NCBI RefSeq assembly: GCF_900094545.1
Contig: NZ_FMAH01000048.1
Coordinates: forward strand, 1 to 47,813
Length of the DNA stretch: 47,813 bases
Origin: Martinezella miluonensis
Lineage (GTDB): Bacteria; Pseudomonadota; Alphaproteobacteria; Rhizobiales; Rhizobiaceae
Direction: 5' to 3'
The position numbers and the translations under genes were made by a program. This document shows positions 33,428-41,609 of this stretch, piece after piece. Under the pieces are notes generated by a model. The model had not been told where the DNA came from and did no database searches. It saw nothing but the letters and a program-made list of their open reading frames with translations. Each line of letters starts with the position of its first letter. The stretch's first letter is position 1.

Positions 33428-36400
33428 GCCATCACCTCTTTGCCGTCTTTCAGGCTTTCCAGATCGAATCTCGCCGAATTGCTTCTCGGCGTCCAGAGCT
33501 TCCGATCGATTGCCTCCAGCAAACGCTCCCGCATGTCCCTCAGCGCGGCCGGGTTCTTCTCCGCCATGAAGTCGCGCACGCGCTGATCGACGACGAAAGC
33601 CTGATAGACGGCTTCGAAATGATGATTGCGCACCGCGCCGGTCGTCGCGGCAAAGGCGAAGAGATAGTCTACCGTTGCGGCGATCTCGAACGCACCCTTG
33701 TAGCCATGGCGCATGATGCCCTCGATCCACTTGGGATTGACGACGCGCCCGCGCACGACCCGGCCGATCTCCTCTTCGAGGGAGCGGATCACAGGCTTTT
33801 CCGGCCTTGAATGGTCGTTGTGATAGATCGAGGGACGCGCACCACCAAGCTGCTCGGCCGCCGCCGCCATGCCGCCCTCGAACTGATAATAGTCGTCGCT
33901 ATCAAGCAGATCGTGCTCGCGATTGTCCTGGTTCTGCACGACCGCCTGGATAGAGCGCAATCTTTCCTCGAAGACGCCACGCTCGGCCCTTCCCTCCTCG
34001 CCGGCGCCATAGGCATAGCTGCCCCAGACGAGATAAGCCTCGGCCAGATCCGCACGCCGCTCCCAGCCCTTCTCATCGATGAGCGCCTGCAGACCGGCGC
34101 CGTAAGCCCCGGGCTTGGAGCCGAAGATACGATAACCGGCCCTGCGGCTGGCAGAGACTTTGTCGAGACCGGCTGCTTCAAGCCGCGCGATCTCGCCGCG
34201 CATGCGCGCCGCAATTGGATTGTCAGCCGCATCCTCATCAAGCGCGCCAACGGCCCGGATCGCCTTGTCGAACAAGGCGATCTGCTCGGGAAAGGCGTCA
34301 CGGAAAAAGCCGGAGATACGCAGCGTGACGTCAACACGCGGCCGCCGCAGCATGGCGGGCGGAATGATCTCATAGCCGGTAACGCGGCGCGAGGTCATGT
34401 CCCAGACCGGCTTAACGCCGATCAGCGCCAGAGCCTGTGCGACATCGTCGCCGCCCGTGCGCATGTTCGATGTGCCCCAGGCCGTCAGGCCGAAGGAAAC
34501 CGGCCATTCGCCATGGTCCTGAACGTAGCGGCGGATCAGCAGTTCGGCTGATTTCTTGCCAAGCTCGTAAGCGGCCGGCGTCGGCACGGCACGGCTGTCG
34601 ACCGAATAGAAGTTCCGCCCTGTCGGCAGAACATCCGGCCGACCCCGCGTCGGCGCGCCGGAGGGGCCGGGCGGGACAAAACGGCCGTCGAGGCCTTTGA
34701 GCAGAGCTGCGATCTCTGCGTCGCCGCAAGCGAGGATAGAAGGCTGGAGCTGCGAAGTGATCTCGCCGAGGACCGTGTGGGTGTTTGGCCAGCTGTCGGG
34801 GCAGGCCGTTTCGCCCGAGACGAGTTGTGCGGCCAGGAGTTCGATGCGTTCGACGGTATCGCCTTGCGTGCGCCAGGGGGTATCCGAGACATCTTGGAGA
34901 ATTGAGGGGCGTGGGCCGCTCCATTCGGCGGCCATATCACAGTCTAACGGGTCGAACGGTTTGCTCCGATAAATACCCCCCTCTGTCAGCTTCGCTGACA
35001 TCTCCCCCACAAGGGGGGAGATTGGGGGGAGTATGCCGCTCTGCTTTCCTGCCCATTCACCAACAGTGTCAGCCGATGCGATCTCAGTTTGATGGTAGGA
35101 AGCGCCACGAGCAACCAATCTCCCCCCTTGTGGGGGAGATGTCGCGAAAGCGACAGAGGGGGGTATAGCACCCTCCAAGCTCTCAAACGCATCCCGCGCA
35201 ATCGCCCGTTGCAAGCTCTGATCGCCACCCTCTCCCAGCCCGCGCGGAACCCGCGCCAGCGCCACCGTCAGGTCCGTCAGCAGTCGTCCGGAAGGCGAAA
35301 CGCCGAAGATGTGCAGGCCGTCACGGATCTGCATTTCCTTGAGGTCGCAGAGATACGCGTCGAGCTTGCGCAATACCTCGTCTTCGCCCTCGCCCTTGGC
35401 GATGCCGGCATCCTGATCGAGACCGATATCGGCGACGAGATCGAGGATTTGCTTGCGCAGGAGACGGATGCGGCGTGGATCGCCACCCGACGCCTCGTAA
35501 TATTCATCGACTAATGCCTCCAGATCCTTCAGAGGGCCGTAGCTTTCGGCGCGCGTCAGTGGCGGCGTCAGATGATCAATGATGACGGCGCTCGTCCGGC
35601 GCTTGGCCTGCGTGCCTTCGCCGGGATCGTTGACGATGAAGGGATAGAGGTTCGGCAGCGGCCCGAGGATCGCTTCCGGATAGCAGTTTTCCGACAGGGC
35701 CAGCGCCTTGCCCGGCAACCATTCGAGATTGCCATGCTTGCCCATGTGGATGACCGCATGCGCATCGAAGGAGCGGCGCAGGAACGCATAGAAGGCGAGA
35801 TAGCCGTGCGGCGGCACGAGATCAGGAGAGTGGTAGCTCTCCTTCGGATCGATGTTGTAACCCCGCGCCGGCTGGATGCCGACAAGCACATCGCCGAAGC
35901 GGGCGAACGGCAGGGCAAAGCCGCCATTCAGCGCGTAAGGATCCGCCTCCGGATTGCCCCAACGGCCGGTAATCTCATCTTGAATCTGTTTTGGAAGAGA
36001 CCAGAAGAAATCCTTGTAGTCGCTGAAGGAAAGCGTCTCGCGAACCAAGCGGCCGTCATGACCCGAATTTGTGGGACCTTCCGCCAGATGCCGCATCAGC
36101 GCATCGCCATCGGCGGGCAGATCGGCAACGCCATAGCCTGCCGCCCGCATCGCCTTCAGCACCTCGATCGTGCCGGCAGGCGTGTCGAGCCCGACACCAT
36201 TGCCCAGACGCCCATCCCGGTTGGGATAGTTCGCCATGACAAGCGCGACGCGGCGGCCACCGGGCAGCATATTGCGCAGCCGCGCCCAATTGGCTGCGAG
36301 CCTCGCCGTATAGCGCATGCGATCCTCAAGCGGTTCGCTGGCAACGATATTGGCCTCGACCCGTTCGTCGTAACGAGCGGCAGCCTTGAAGGACACGGCA

Positions 36401-37404
36401 CGCGCGAGAACGCGCCCGTCGACTTCAGGCAGCGCCACATTCATGCCGAGATCGCGCGCCGAAAGCCCCTGCGAGGATGCCTCCCAAGCCTCTTTGGACG
36501 AAGCAGAAAAGATTGCCTGAAGAACGATGGCTTCACCCGTCTCCAGGACCGTCGGCTGACGATCCGCACCCGGTGCCGAAACGGCAAAACCCGTGGAATT
36601 GATGACCACACCGGGCTTCAATTCGGTAAAGACGCTTTCAAGGATGCCGACGGAGACCGGATCCTTGAGACTATAGGCAAAGACCGGAAGAGGCCGCATG
36701 CCTTCGACGATAAGCGCCTGCATCATGGCTTCGACAGGCTTCGTCTCGCCGCTTTGAACCAGCGCGCGATAGAAGGAAATCGCGATCGTCGGGGGGGCAA
36801 ATCCCTCCACCGCTGCCACATCGGCTTTGGAAACTCGCTTCCACTCGTCGACGCCGATCACGCCCCGCCCCGGCCACCAGATGCCGGCCTTCATCAGAGG
36901 CACGGCGGGCATGGGCTTCTCGGCGCCTGATAGTATCGCCTCTGCATAAGCGAGAAATGCTCTGGAATTCGTCTCGCCGCCCTCGATCAGATAGGACCAG
37001 AGCGCATTGAGATCATCGAGAGCCACATTAGAGAATGGCGTCAGTCCGGGATCGGGCTTCGAATCCCCCGGCAACACTGCAATCAAGGCACCCTGGCGCG
37101 CCGCACAGGCATGCAGCGCCTCCAGTGCATAATGGAAGTAGCTCGCGCCTCCTAACGCCCGGACGATGATGAGCTTCGCATGCCGCGCGGTCCGGTCGAT
37201 ATAGGTATCGACGGACATCGGATGTTTGAGGCTCATCAGGCTTGCAAGCCGAAGGGAACGGCCGCCCTCACCGTGGGCTGCGGCAATCGCCGCAAGCTCG
37301 GTGTCGGCTGCCGACAGAAAGAGGATATCAGCAGGCGATTGGCCAAGATCGATCGCCTCTTCGCCGTCGCTGATGGTTCCCTTCTGGGCTAGGAGAAGAT
37401 GCAT
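33424..37404 (-). CDS. cobN: Cobaltochelatase subunit CobN, with in-frame repeat insertion
   Basis: 1326-residue large subunit of the aerobic ATP-dependent cobaltochelatase, which works with CobS and CobT to insert Co2+ into hydrogenobyrinate a,c-diamide. Conserved stretches are visible throughout, such as HPMSVDTYIDRTARHAKLIIVRALGG, PNRDGRLGNGVGLDTPAG, VIHMGKHGNLEWLPGKALALSENCYPEA and TYFRDAFPEQ-like GFFRDAFPEQIALFD. CobN of related rhizobia is about 1275 residues as I recall. The excess is explained by residues about 746-811, encoded at 34974-35167, which consist of two inverted copies of a palindromic repeat plus a spacer. The insertion keeps the frame open and falls in a poorly conserved linker. 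The gene is 9 nt after cobW and overlaps the cupin gene. Confidence 0.95.
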   Translation of the reverse strand: MHLLLAQKGTISDGEEAIDLGQSPADILFLSAADTELAAIAAAHGEGGRSLRLASLMSLKHPMSVDTYIDRTARHAKLIIVRALGGASYFHYALEALHACAARQGALIAVLPGDSKPDPGLTPFSNVALDDLNALWSYLIEGGETNSRAFLAYAEAILSGAEKPMPAVPLMKAGIWWPGRGVIGVDEWKRVSKADVAAVEGFAPPTIAISFYRALVQSGETKPVEAMMQALIVEGMRPLPVFAYSLKDPVSVGILESVFTELKPGVVINSTGFAVSAPGADRQPTVLETGEAIVLQAIFSASSKEAWEASSQGLSARDLGMNVALPEVDGRVLARAVSFKAAARYDERVEANIVASEPLEDRMRYTARLAANWARLRNMLPGGRRVALVMANYPNRDGRLGNGVGLDTPAGTIEVLKAMRAAGYGVADLPADGDALMRHLAEGPTNSGHDGRLVRETLSFSDYKDFFWSLPKQIQDEITGRWGNPEADPYALNGGFALPFARFGDVLVGIQPARGYNIDPKESYHSPDLVPPHGYLAFYAFLRRSFDAHAVIHMGKHGNLEWLPGKALALSENCYPEAILGPLPNLYPFIVNDPGEGTQAKRRTSAVIIDHLTPPLTRAESYGPLKDLEALVDEYYEASGGDPRRIRLLRKQILDLVADIGLDQDAGIAKGEGEDEVLRKLDAYLCDLKEMQIRDGLHIFGVSPSGRLLTDLTVALARVPRGLGEGGDQSLQRAIARDAFESLEGAIPPSVAFATSPPQGGRLVARGASYHQTEIASADTVGEWAGKQSGILPPISPLVGEMSAKLTEGGIYRSKPFDPLDCDMAAEWSGPRPSILQDVSDTPWRTQGDTVERIELLAAQLVSGETACPDSWPNTHTVLGEITSQLQPSILACGDAEIAALLKGLDGRFVPPGPSGAPTRGRPDVLPTGRNFYSVDSRAVPTPAAYELGKKSAELLIRRYVQDHGEWPVSFGLTAWGTSNMRTGGDDVAQALALIGVKPVWDMTSRRVTGYEIIPPAMLRRPRVDVTLRISGFFRDAFPEQIALFDKAIRAVGALDEDAADNPIAARMRGEIARLEAAGLDKVSASRRAGYRIFGSKPGAYGAGLQALIDEKGWERRADLAEAYLVWGSYAYGAGEEGRAERGVFEERLRSIQAVVQNQDNREHDLLDSDDYYQFEGGMAAAAEQLGGARPSIYHNDHSRPEKPVIRSLEEEIGRVVRGRVVNPKWIEGIMRHGYKGAFEIAATVDYLFAFAATTGAVRNHHFEAVYQAFVVDQRVRDFMAEKNPAALRDMRERLLEAIDRKLWTPRSNSARFDLESLKDGKEVMA
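34974..35030 (+). repeat. Palindromic repeat copy A inside cobN
   Basis: CCCCCTCTGTCAGC-type repeat containing the hairpin TGTCAGC-TTC-GCTGACA and the arm CTCCCCC-ACAA-GGGGGGAG. It is near-identical in reverse complement to copy B (35115-35167). Read on the cobN strand it encodes PPISPLVGEMSAKLTEGGI. This is a rhizobial intergenic palindrome family by recall. Confidence 0.85.
35115..35167 (-). repeat. Palindromic repeat copy B inside cobN
   Basis: Inverted copy of the element at 34974-35030. The internal hairpin is TGTCGC-TTTC-GCGACA here and TGTCAGC-TTC-GCTGACA in copy A, so both arms differ together and pairing is kept. On the cobN strand it encodes PPSVAFATSPPQGGRL. Confidence 0.85.
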
Positions 37405-37413
37405 GGACTGACC

Positions 37414-38463
37414 TTAGACCAGCGCCTCGATCGCCTTACGCACGATCGTCTCGTCCATCTCGTGCAGGCCGATCACCACAAACCGGGTCGCCCGTGCTTC
37501 GCCCGGTGTCCAGGCGCGATCGAAATAGGTGTCGATGCGGCTGCCGACAGCCTGCACCTGCAGGCGCATAGGCTTGCCGGGCACATCGACGAAGCCCTTG
37601 AGGCGCAAGACGTCATGCTCCACAATCACGCCCTTCAAGGCGTCGATGAAGGCGGCCGGGTCTGCTATCGGGCCAAGCTCGACCACAAAGCTGTCAAATT
37701 CGTCGTGATCGTGCGGCGTGCCGTCCTCATGCTCGAGTTCATGATGGGATTTACGGTTGACGATATCGCCCTCGGTACCGATGCCGAGACCAAGCAGGAT
37801 AGCGGCCGGCACGTCGCCATTCTTCGCTTCGATGATCGTCGGCTTGCGGGCGGTGCGCGAGGCGACCTCGGCGCGGACACGGCCAAGACCATCGACATCG
37901 ATCAAATCGGTCTTGTTGAGCACGATCAGATCGGCGCAGGTCAGCTGATCTTCGAACAATTCTTCGATCGGGCTTTCGTGATCGAGCGAGTCATCCTCGA
38001 CGCGGCGGGCCTCGACTGCGTCATGATCGTCAGCGAAACGCCCAGCCGCAACGGCGGCGCTGTCGACCACCGTGATGACGCCATCGACGGTGACGTGGGT
38101 GCGAATGTCAGGCCAGTTAAAGGCGGCGACTAGCGGCTGCGGCAACGCAAGGCCCGAGGTTTCGATGACGATGTGATCCGGGCGCGAGTCGCGCTCCAAA
38201 AGCTTCGTCATTGTCGGGATGAAATCGTCAGCGACGGTGCAGCAGATACACCCGTTGGTCAGCTCGATGATATCGTCTTCCGTGCAGTTCTCCGCGCCGC
38301 AGCCCTTGAGCACGTCGCCGTCGACGCCGAGATCACCGAATTCGTTGATGATCAGCGCGATCTTCTTGCCGCCGGCATTCTGCAGGAGGTTGCGGATCAT
38401 CGTCGTCTTGCCGGCTCCCAGGAAGCCGGTGATGACGGTGGCGGGAATCTTTTCCTGATTCAT
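37414..38463 (-). CDS. cobW: Cobalamin-pathway COG0523 GTPase CobW
   Basis: 349 residues. Walker A GFLGAGKT is at 13-20, the CxCC metal motif is Cys72/Cys74/Cys75 (GCICCTVADD), then IETSGLALPQP, and VLNKTDLID gives guanine specificity. A His/Asp-rich loop (SHHELEHEDGTPHDHDEFD) may bind metal. CobW is thought to supply Co2+ to the CobNST chelatase, and the gene lies directly upstream of cobN. The frame has an in-frame TTG at 38472, but the ATG at 38463 with GAAGGG upstream is preferred. A second COG0523 gene with a Zur-type operator (15288-16493) shows that this window holds one cobalt- and one zinc-linked paralog. Confidence 0.94.
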   Translation of the reverse strand: MNQEKIPATVITGFLGAGKTTMIRNLLQNAGGKKIALIINEFGDLGVDGDVLKGCGAENCTEDDIIELTNGCICCTVADDFIPTMTKLLERDSRPDHIVIETSGLALPQPLVAAFNWPDIRTHVTVDGVITVVDSAAVAAGRFADDHDAVEARRVEDDSLDHESPIEELFEDQLTCADLIVLNKTDLIDVDGLGRVRAEVASRTARKPTIIEAKNGDVPAAILLGLGIGTEGDIVNRKSHHELEHEDGTPHDHDEFDSFVVELGPIADPAAFIDALKGVIVEHDVLRLKGFVDVPGKPMRLQVQAVGSRIDTYFDRAWTPGEARATRFVVIGLHEMDETIVRKAIEALV

Positions 38464-38468
38464 ATGGA

Positions 38469-38993
38469 TCAACCCTTCATTTTCAGCGGCAAGCCCGCTG
38501 CGATAAAATAAACTTCGGCACTCGCCGCCGCGACCATCTGGTGCAGCCGGCCGGCATGATCGCGAAATTCGCGCGCCATGCGATTTTCCGGCACGATTCC
38601 AAGACCGACCTCGTTGGACACGAGAACGAGCCGCGCCCGCGCCCTCGGCAGGAATTCCGTGAGAGCGGCAAACTCCGCCGCCATGTCTCGTTCCGCCATC
38701 ATTAGATTGGTCACCCAGAGCGTCAGGCAGTCCACGAGCACGGCACGCCCGTCGGCGTCGATCGCGGCAAGACGCGCCAAGAGATCGATCGGCTCCTCAT
38801 GTGTCTGCCAAAGGTCGCCGCGATCGGCACGGTGCTGCGCAATGCGCGCGCGCATCTCATCGTCCCACGCCTGACCTGTCGCCACGTAGTGACGCTCGAG
38901 ACCCGTGTCCGAAATCAGGGATTCGGCGAATCTGGATTTGCCGGAACGCGCGCCACCGAGGACGAAAATGGCTCGGGAAGTCGAAGAGGACAT
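38469..38993 (-). CDS. cobU: Adenosylcobinamide kinase / phosphate guanylyltransferase
   Basis: 174-residue bifunctional enzyme (CobU of Salmonella, CobP in P. denitrificans nomenclature). It phosphorylates adenosylcobinamide and then transfers GMP to it. Marks are the P-loop GGARSGKS (13-20), YVATGQAWDDEMRARIAQHRADR with the GMP-accepting His54, VDCLTLWVTNL and SNEVGLGIVPE. It is the first full gene behind the cobalamin riboswitch. A 30-codon leader ORF ends 3 nt before its ATG. Confidence 0.95.
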   Translation of the reverse strand: MSSSTSRAIFVLGGARSGKSRFAESLISDTGLERHYVATGQAWDDEMRARIAQHRADRGDLWQTHEEPIDLLARLAAIDADGRAVLVDCLTLWVTNLMMAERDMAAEFAALTEFLPRARARLVLVSNEVGLGIVPENRMAREFRDHAGRLHQMVAAASAEVYFIAAGLPLKMKG

Positions 38994-38996
38994 GCG

Positions 38997-39089
38997 CTAT
39001 GCCCGCTCCCGCGCAACAGCGAGGGTCGGCGGCATAAAGCCGATACCGGAAAAGAGGCGTCTACACGCCGAAAACTCGTCTTGCGCCAT
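38997..39089 (-). CDS. 30-residue leader ORF between riboswitch and cobU
   Basis: An ATG at 39089 is preceded by ACGGAGG with a 5-nt spacer, the best ribosome site in the leader. It opens 30 codons (MAQDEFSACRRLFSGIGFMP..., ending VARERA) with the stop 3 nt before the cobU ATG. No family is recognised. The close spacing suggests that ribosomes finishing this ORF restart at cobU, whose own ribosome site (GGAGCGGG) lies within the ORF end. It may be a regulatory leader peptide or a true small protein. Confidence 0.45.
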   Translation of the reverse strand: MAQDEFSACRRLFSGIGFMPPTLAVARERA

Positions 39090-39149
39090 GACAACCTCCG
39101 TGCTGGCAGCGGAACTGACGTCCCAGAACAGGCTCTGCGCCCGGCACGC

Positions 39150-39514
39150 ATGGCAGGTCTCCTGGCTCGCGGATAAGGCGCCGCGACGGGGGCGGACCGA
39201 AACCGGTCGCCCCCGATCGTGCGCCAGCGGATCTTTCTCGCCTTCCCGGCAATGCATCATGAAAAGGCGGACGATTCGTAGAATAAGAGGCGTCCAGCCC
39301 CGGTAGATCATGATGCCATACCAGTGGCTTTTTCGGTTTGCGGCTGTCCCGCCTGTTCGCCCCATGCGAACCAACGGCGGAATACCCTTCAAACCGAACG
39401 AAAGACCCTGACCGCTCTACAGTCGCGGGGTCGGCTGTGATGAGAACGCCCGGCTTGGGTCCGTCCCTTCACATTCCCTTTTCATCCCATGCGGCAGATC
39501 GCCGCTTAGGAACC
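39150..39514 (-). promoter_or_regulatory. Cobalamin (B12) riboswitch of the cobU-cobW-cobN-cupin-cobO operon
   Basis: Read on the minus strand, all conserved blocks occur in order: AAAAGGGAATGTGAAG (near 39470-39485), CAGCCGACCCCGCGACTGT (around 39419-39437), GCCACTGG (39321-39328), GGGAAGGCG (39239-39247) and the B12 box AGCCAGGAGACCTGCC (39152-39167). GGTTCC at 39509-39514 probably starts the outer stem. The aptamer is about 365 nt, against about 200 usually, because of two expanded arms: a GCATCATGA/TCATGATGC stem (39254-39262 with 39308-39316) and a GGGGGCG hairpin near 39185-39215. When adenosylcobalamin is high it should shut off the operon. No clear terminator follows, so control is probably at translation. 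Confidence 0.92.
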
Positions 39515-39711
39515 ATTCGTTATGCCGATAGTGATTAGGCTTTCGCCTAGTTTAAGTCAATCAAGGGCATCATTGCGACATTCTGCGTTCCACTCGCGAA
39601 ATCGCTGCAAATTCCCGGGAGAACGCCGGTCTTTTTGCCGTATTTCTTTGATGTTAGGAGTTTATAGAGGTCAAACCCCCACATTCGAATAGAATATATC
39701 GTTCGCTCCCC

Positions 39712-41508
39712 ATGTTACAGAAATTCCAACCTCGCCGTCTCGGCGTCTTCTCGGCCCTATTCGATCTTGGTCGATTCAGGGCATTGCTGCGCCGTGGCGA
39801 ATTAGGGCTTGTGTTTGCCGGTGCGCTGGCGGGCATAGCGTCCGGTTGCGCCGTGACATCGATGAGCTTCATCTCGCGCAAGCTTCACAGCCTTATCTTC
39901 GGCATAACCGACTATGAGCGCCTGAGTTCAGCGGCAATGGCGATCCCGGAAAAATCGATACTTCTGATCGCACCGATCGCCGGCGGCATCCTCATGGGGA
40001 TATTGCTTTATGTGCTGTCGCGCACGCGCAAGAAGCCGATGGTCGACCCGATCGAGGCCAATGCCCTGCATGGCGGCCGCATGTCGCTCACCGACAGTAT
40101 CCTCGTCGCGGTACAGAACCTGATCTCGAACGGCTTCGGCGCCTCGGTCGGGCTTGAGGCAGGCTATACGCAGCTTGCAGCCGGCATCGCCTCGAAATTC
40201 GGCTATAAGATGCAGATGCGCCGCTCAGACCTGCGCATGCTCGTCGGCTGCGGCGCGGCCGGCGCAATCGCCGCTGCGTTCAATGCGCCTTTAACCGGCG
40301 CCTTCTACGCCTTCGAGCTCATCATCGGCACCTATTCCATCCTGACACTGACGCCCGTTGTCGTTTCGGCGCTGATCTCGACGATGATCGCAAGGCTGCT
40401 TGCCGGCGACGATTTCGCCATCGACATCGATCATTTCGGCGCGATCGTTCCTGCGGATTATCTTCCGGCCGTTTTGCTCGGCGCCTTCTGCGCCGGTATC
40501 GGCATCCTGATCATGCAGGGCGTCGCCTGGGTCGAGGAATTGGCGCGCAAGAGTTCCATCGCTCCGCCCTTCCGTCCTGCGCTCGGTGGTCTCGTCATCG
40601 GCTTGCTGGCGCTGATCTCGCCGCAGGTCCTGTCCGCCGGACACGGCGCACTGCATCTCAATCTATCCAGCGAGGTGACCCTGGGGGCTCTCGTCGGATT
40701 GTTCATCCTGAAATCGCTTGCCTCGGCCGTGTCGATCGGTTCCGGATTCAGAGGCGGCCTGTTCTTCGCCTCGCTGTTCATGGGCGCGCTGCTCGGCAAG
40801 ATCTTTGCCTATTGTGCACCCTATCTCGATCATGCCACGCTGACACCGGCCGTCTATGCCGTGGTCGGCATGAGCTCGCTTGCCGTTGCCATCATCGGCG
40901 GCCCGCTGACCATGACGTTCCTCGCGCTTGAGATCACCGGCGATTTTCCGATCACCGCTTTGGTGCTGGCAGCGGTCATCACCTCATCGCTCGTTGTGCG
41001 CACGACCTTCGGCTACTCCTTCGCCACATGGCGCTTCCATCTGCGCGGCGAAAGCATCCGCAGCGCTCATGACGTCGGCTGGATCCGCAATCTTACCGTT
41101 GCCCGCATGATGCGCCCCGACGTGCACACGGGAAGCATCGACATGAGCATTGAGGAGTTTCGCAAGAATTTTCCGATCGGCTCGGCCCAGCGCGTCATCC
41201 TGGTCGACAAGCACGAGAAGTATTCCGGAATGGTTCTCGTGCCAGACGTCTATGCGAGCCCGATCGAGAAGGACGACGAGGAGCACGGACTTTCCGATTT
41301 CATCCTTCTACGCAACGAGTTCCTGCAGCCGCAGATGAACGCCAAGCAGGCCGCCGCCATGTTCGACCAGACCAAGAGCGAAGCGCTGGTCGTGGTCAAC
41401 GACCTGATCGAACGCAAGGTGATCGGTCTGCTGACGGAGAGCTACACACTGCGTCGCTACAGCGAAGAACTCGATCGTCGCCGCCGCGAAGTATCGGGCG
41501 AACTCTAA
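39712..41508 (+). CDS. ClC family chloride channel/transporter with CBS region
   Basis: 598 residues. About 10-12 membrane helices span 30-440, followed by a cytoplasmic CBS-pair region (about 450-590). The anion-path motif with the gating Glu is altered: GASVGLEAGYT in place of the usual GREGP form, but the Glu is kept. GSGFRGGLFFASLFMGALLG is the GxFxP-like loop and PLTGAFYAFE the helix-H region. It may be a channel or a proton/chloride antiporter. The ribosome site is weak. It is divergent from the cobU operon, with the riboswitch and promoter region between. Confidence 0.88.
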   Translation: MLQKFQPRRLGVFSALFDLGRFRALLRRGELGLVFAGALAGIASGCAVTSMSFISRKLHSLIFGITDYERLSSAAMAIPEKSILLIAPIAGGILMGILLYVLSRTRKKPMVDPIEANALHGGRMSLTDSILVAVQNLISNGFGASVGLEAGYTQLAAGIASKFGYKMQMRRSDLRMLVGCGAAGAIAAAFNAPLTGAFYAFELIIGTYSILTLTPVVVSALISTMIARLLAGDDFAIDIDHFGAIVPADYLPAVLLGAFCAGIGILIMQGVAWVEELARKSSIAPPFRPALGGLVIGLLALISPQVLSAGHGALHLNLSSEVTLGALVGLFILKSLASAVSIGSGFRGGLFFASLFMGALLGKIFAYCAPYLDHATLTPAVYAVVGMSSLAVAIIGGPLTMTFLALEITGDFPITALVLAAVITSSLVVRTTFGYSFATWRFHLRGESIRSAHDVGWIRNLTVARMMRPDVHTGSIDMSIEEFRKNFPIGSAQRVILVDKHEKYSGMVLVPDVYASPIEKDDEEHGLSDFILLRNEFLQPQMNAKQAAAMFDQTKSEALVVVNDLIERKVIGLLTESYTLRRYSEELDRRRREVSGEL

Positions 41509-41609
41509 CGAGCATCGCGATCTTTCAGAGTGGCATCTTCCGCTTCAGGTCTTTGATCTCTAGCTGCCGTTGTCGCGCAAAGCCGCTGCACGGCTTTGCG
41601 CGACATGTC

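Noticed and set aside
38997..39392. 131-codon minus-strand ORF upstream of cobU
   Set aside because: Most of it lies inside the cobalamin riboswitch, including the B12 box, and its composition is not protein-like. Only its last 30 codons have a ribosome site, and those are listed separately.
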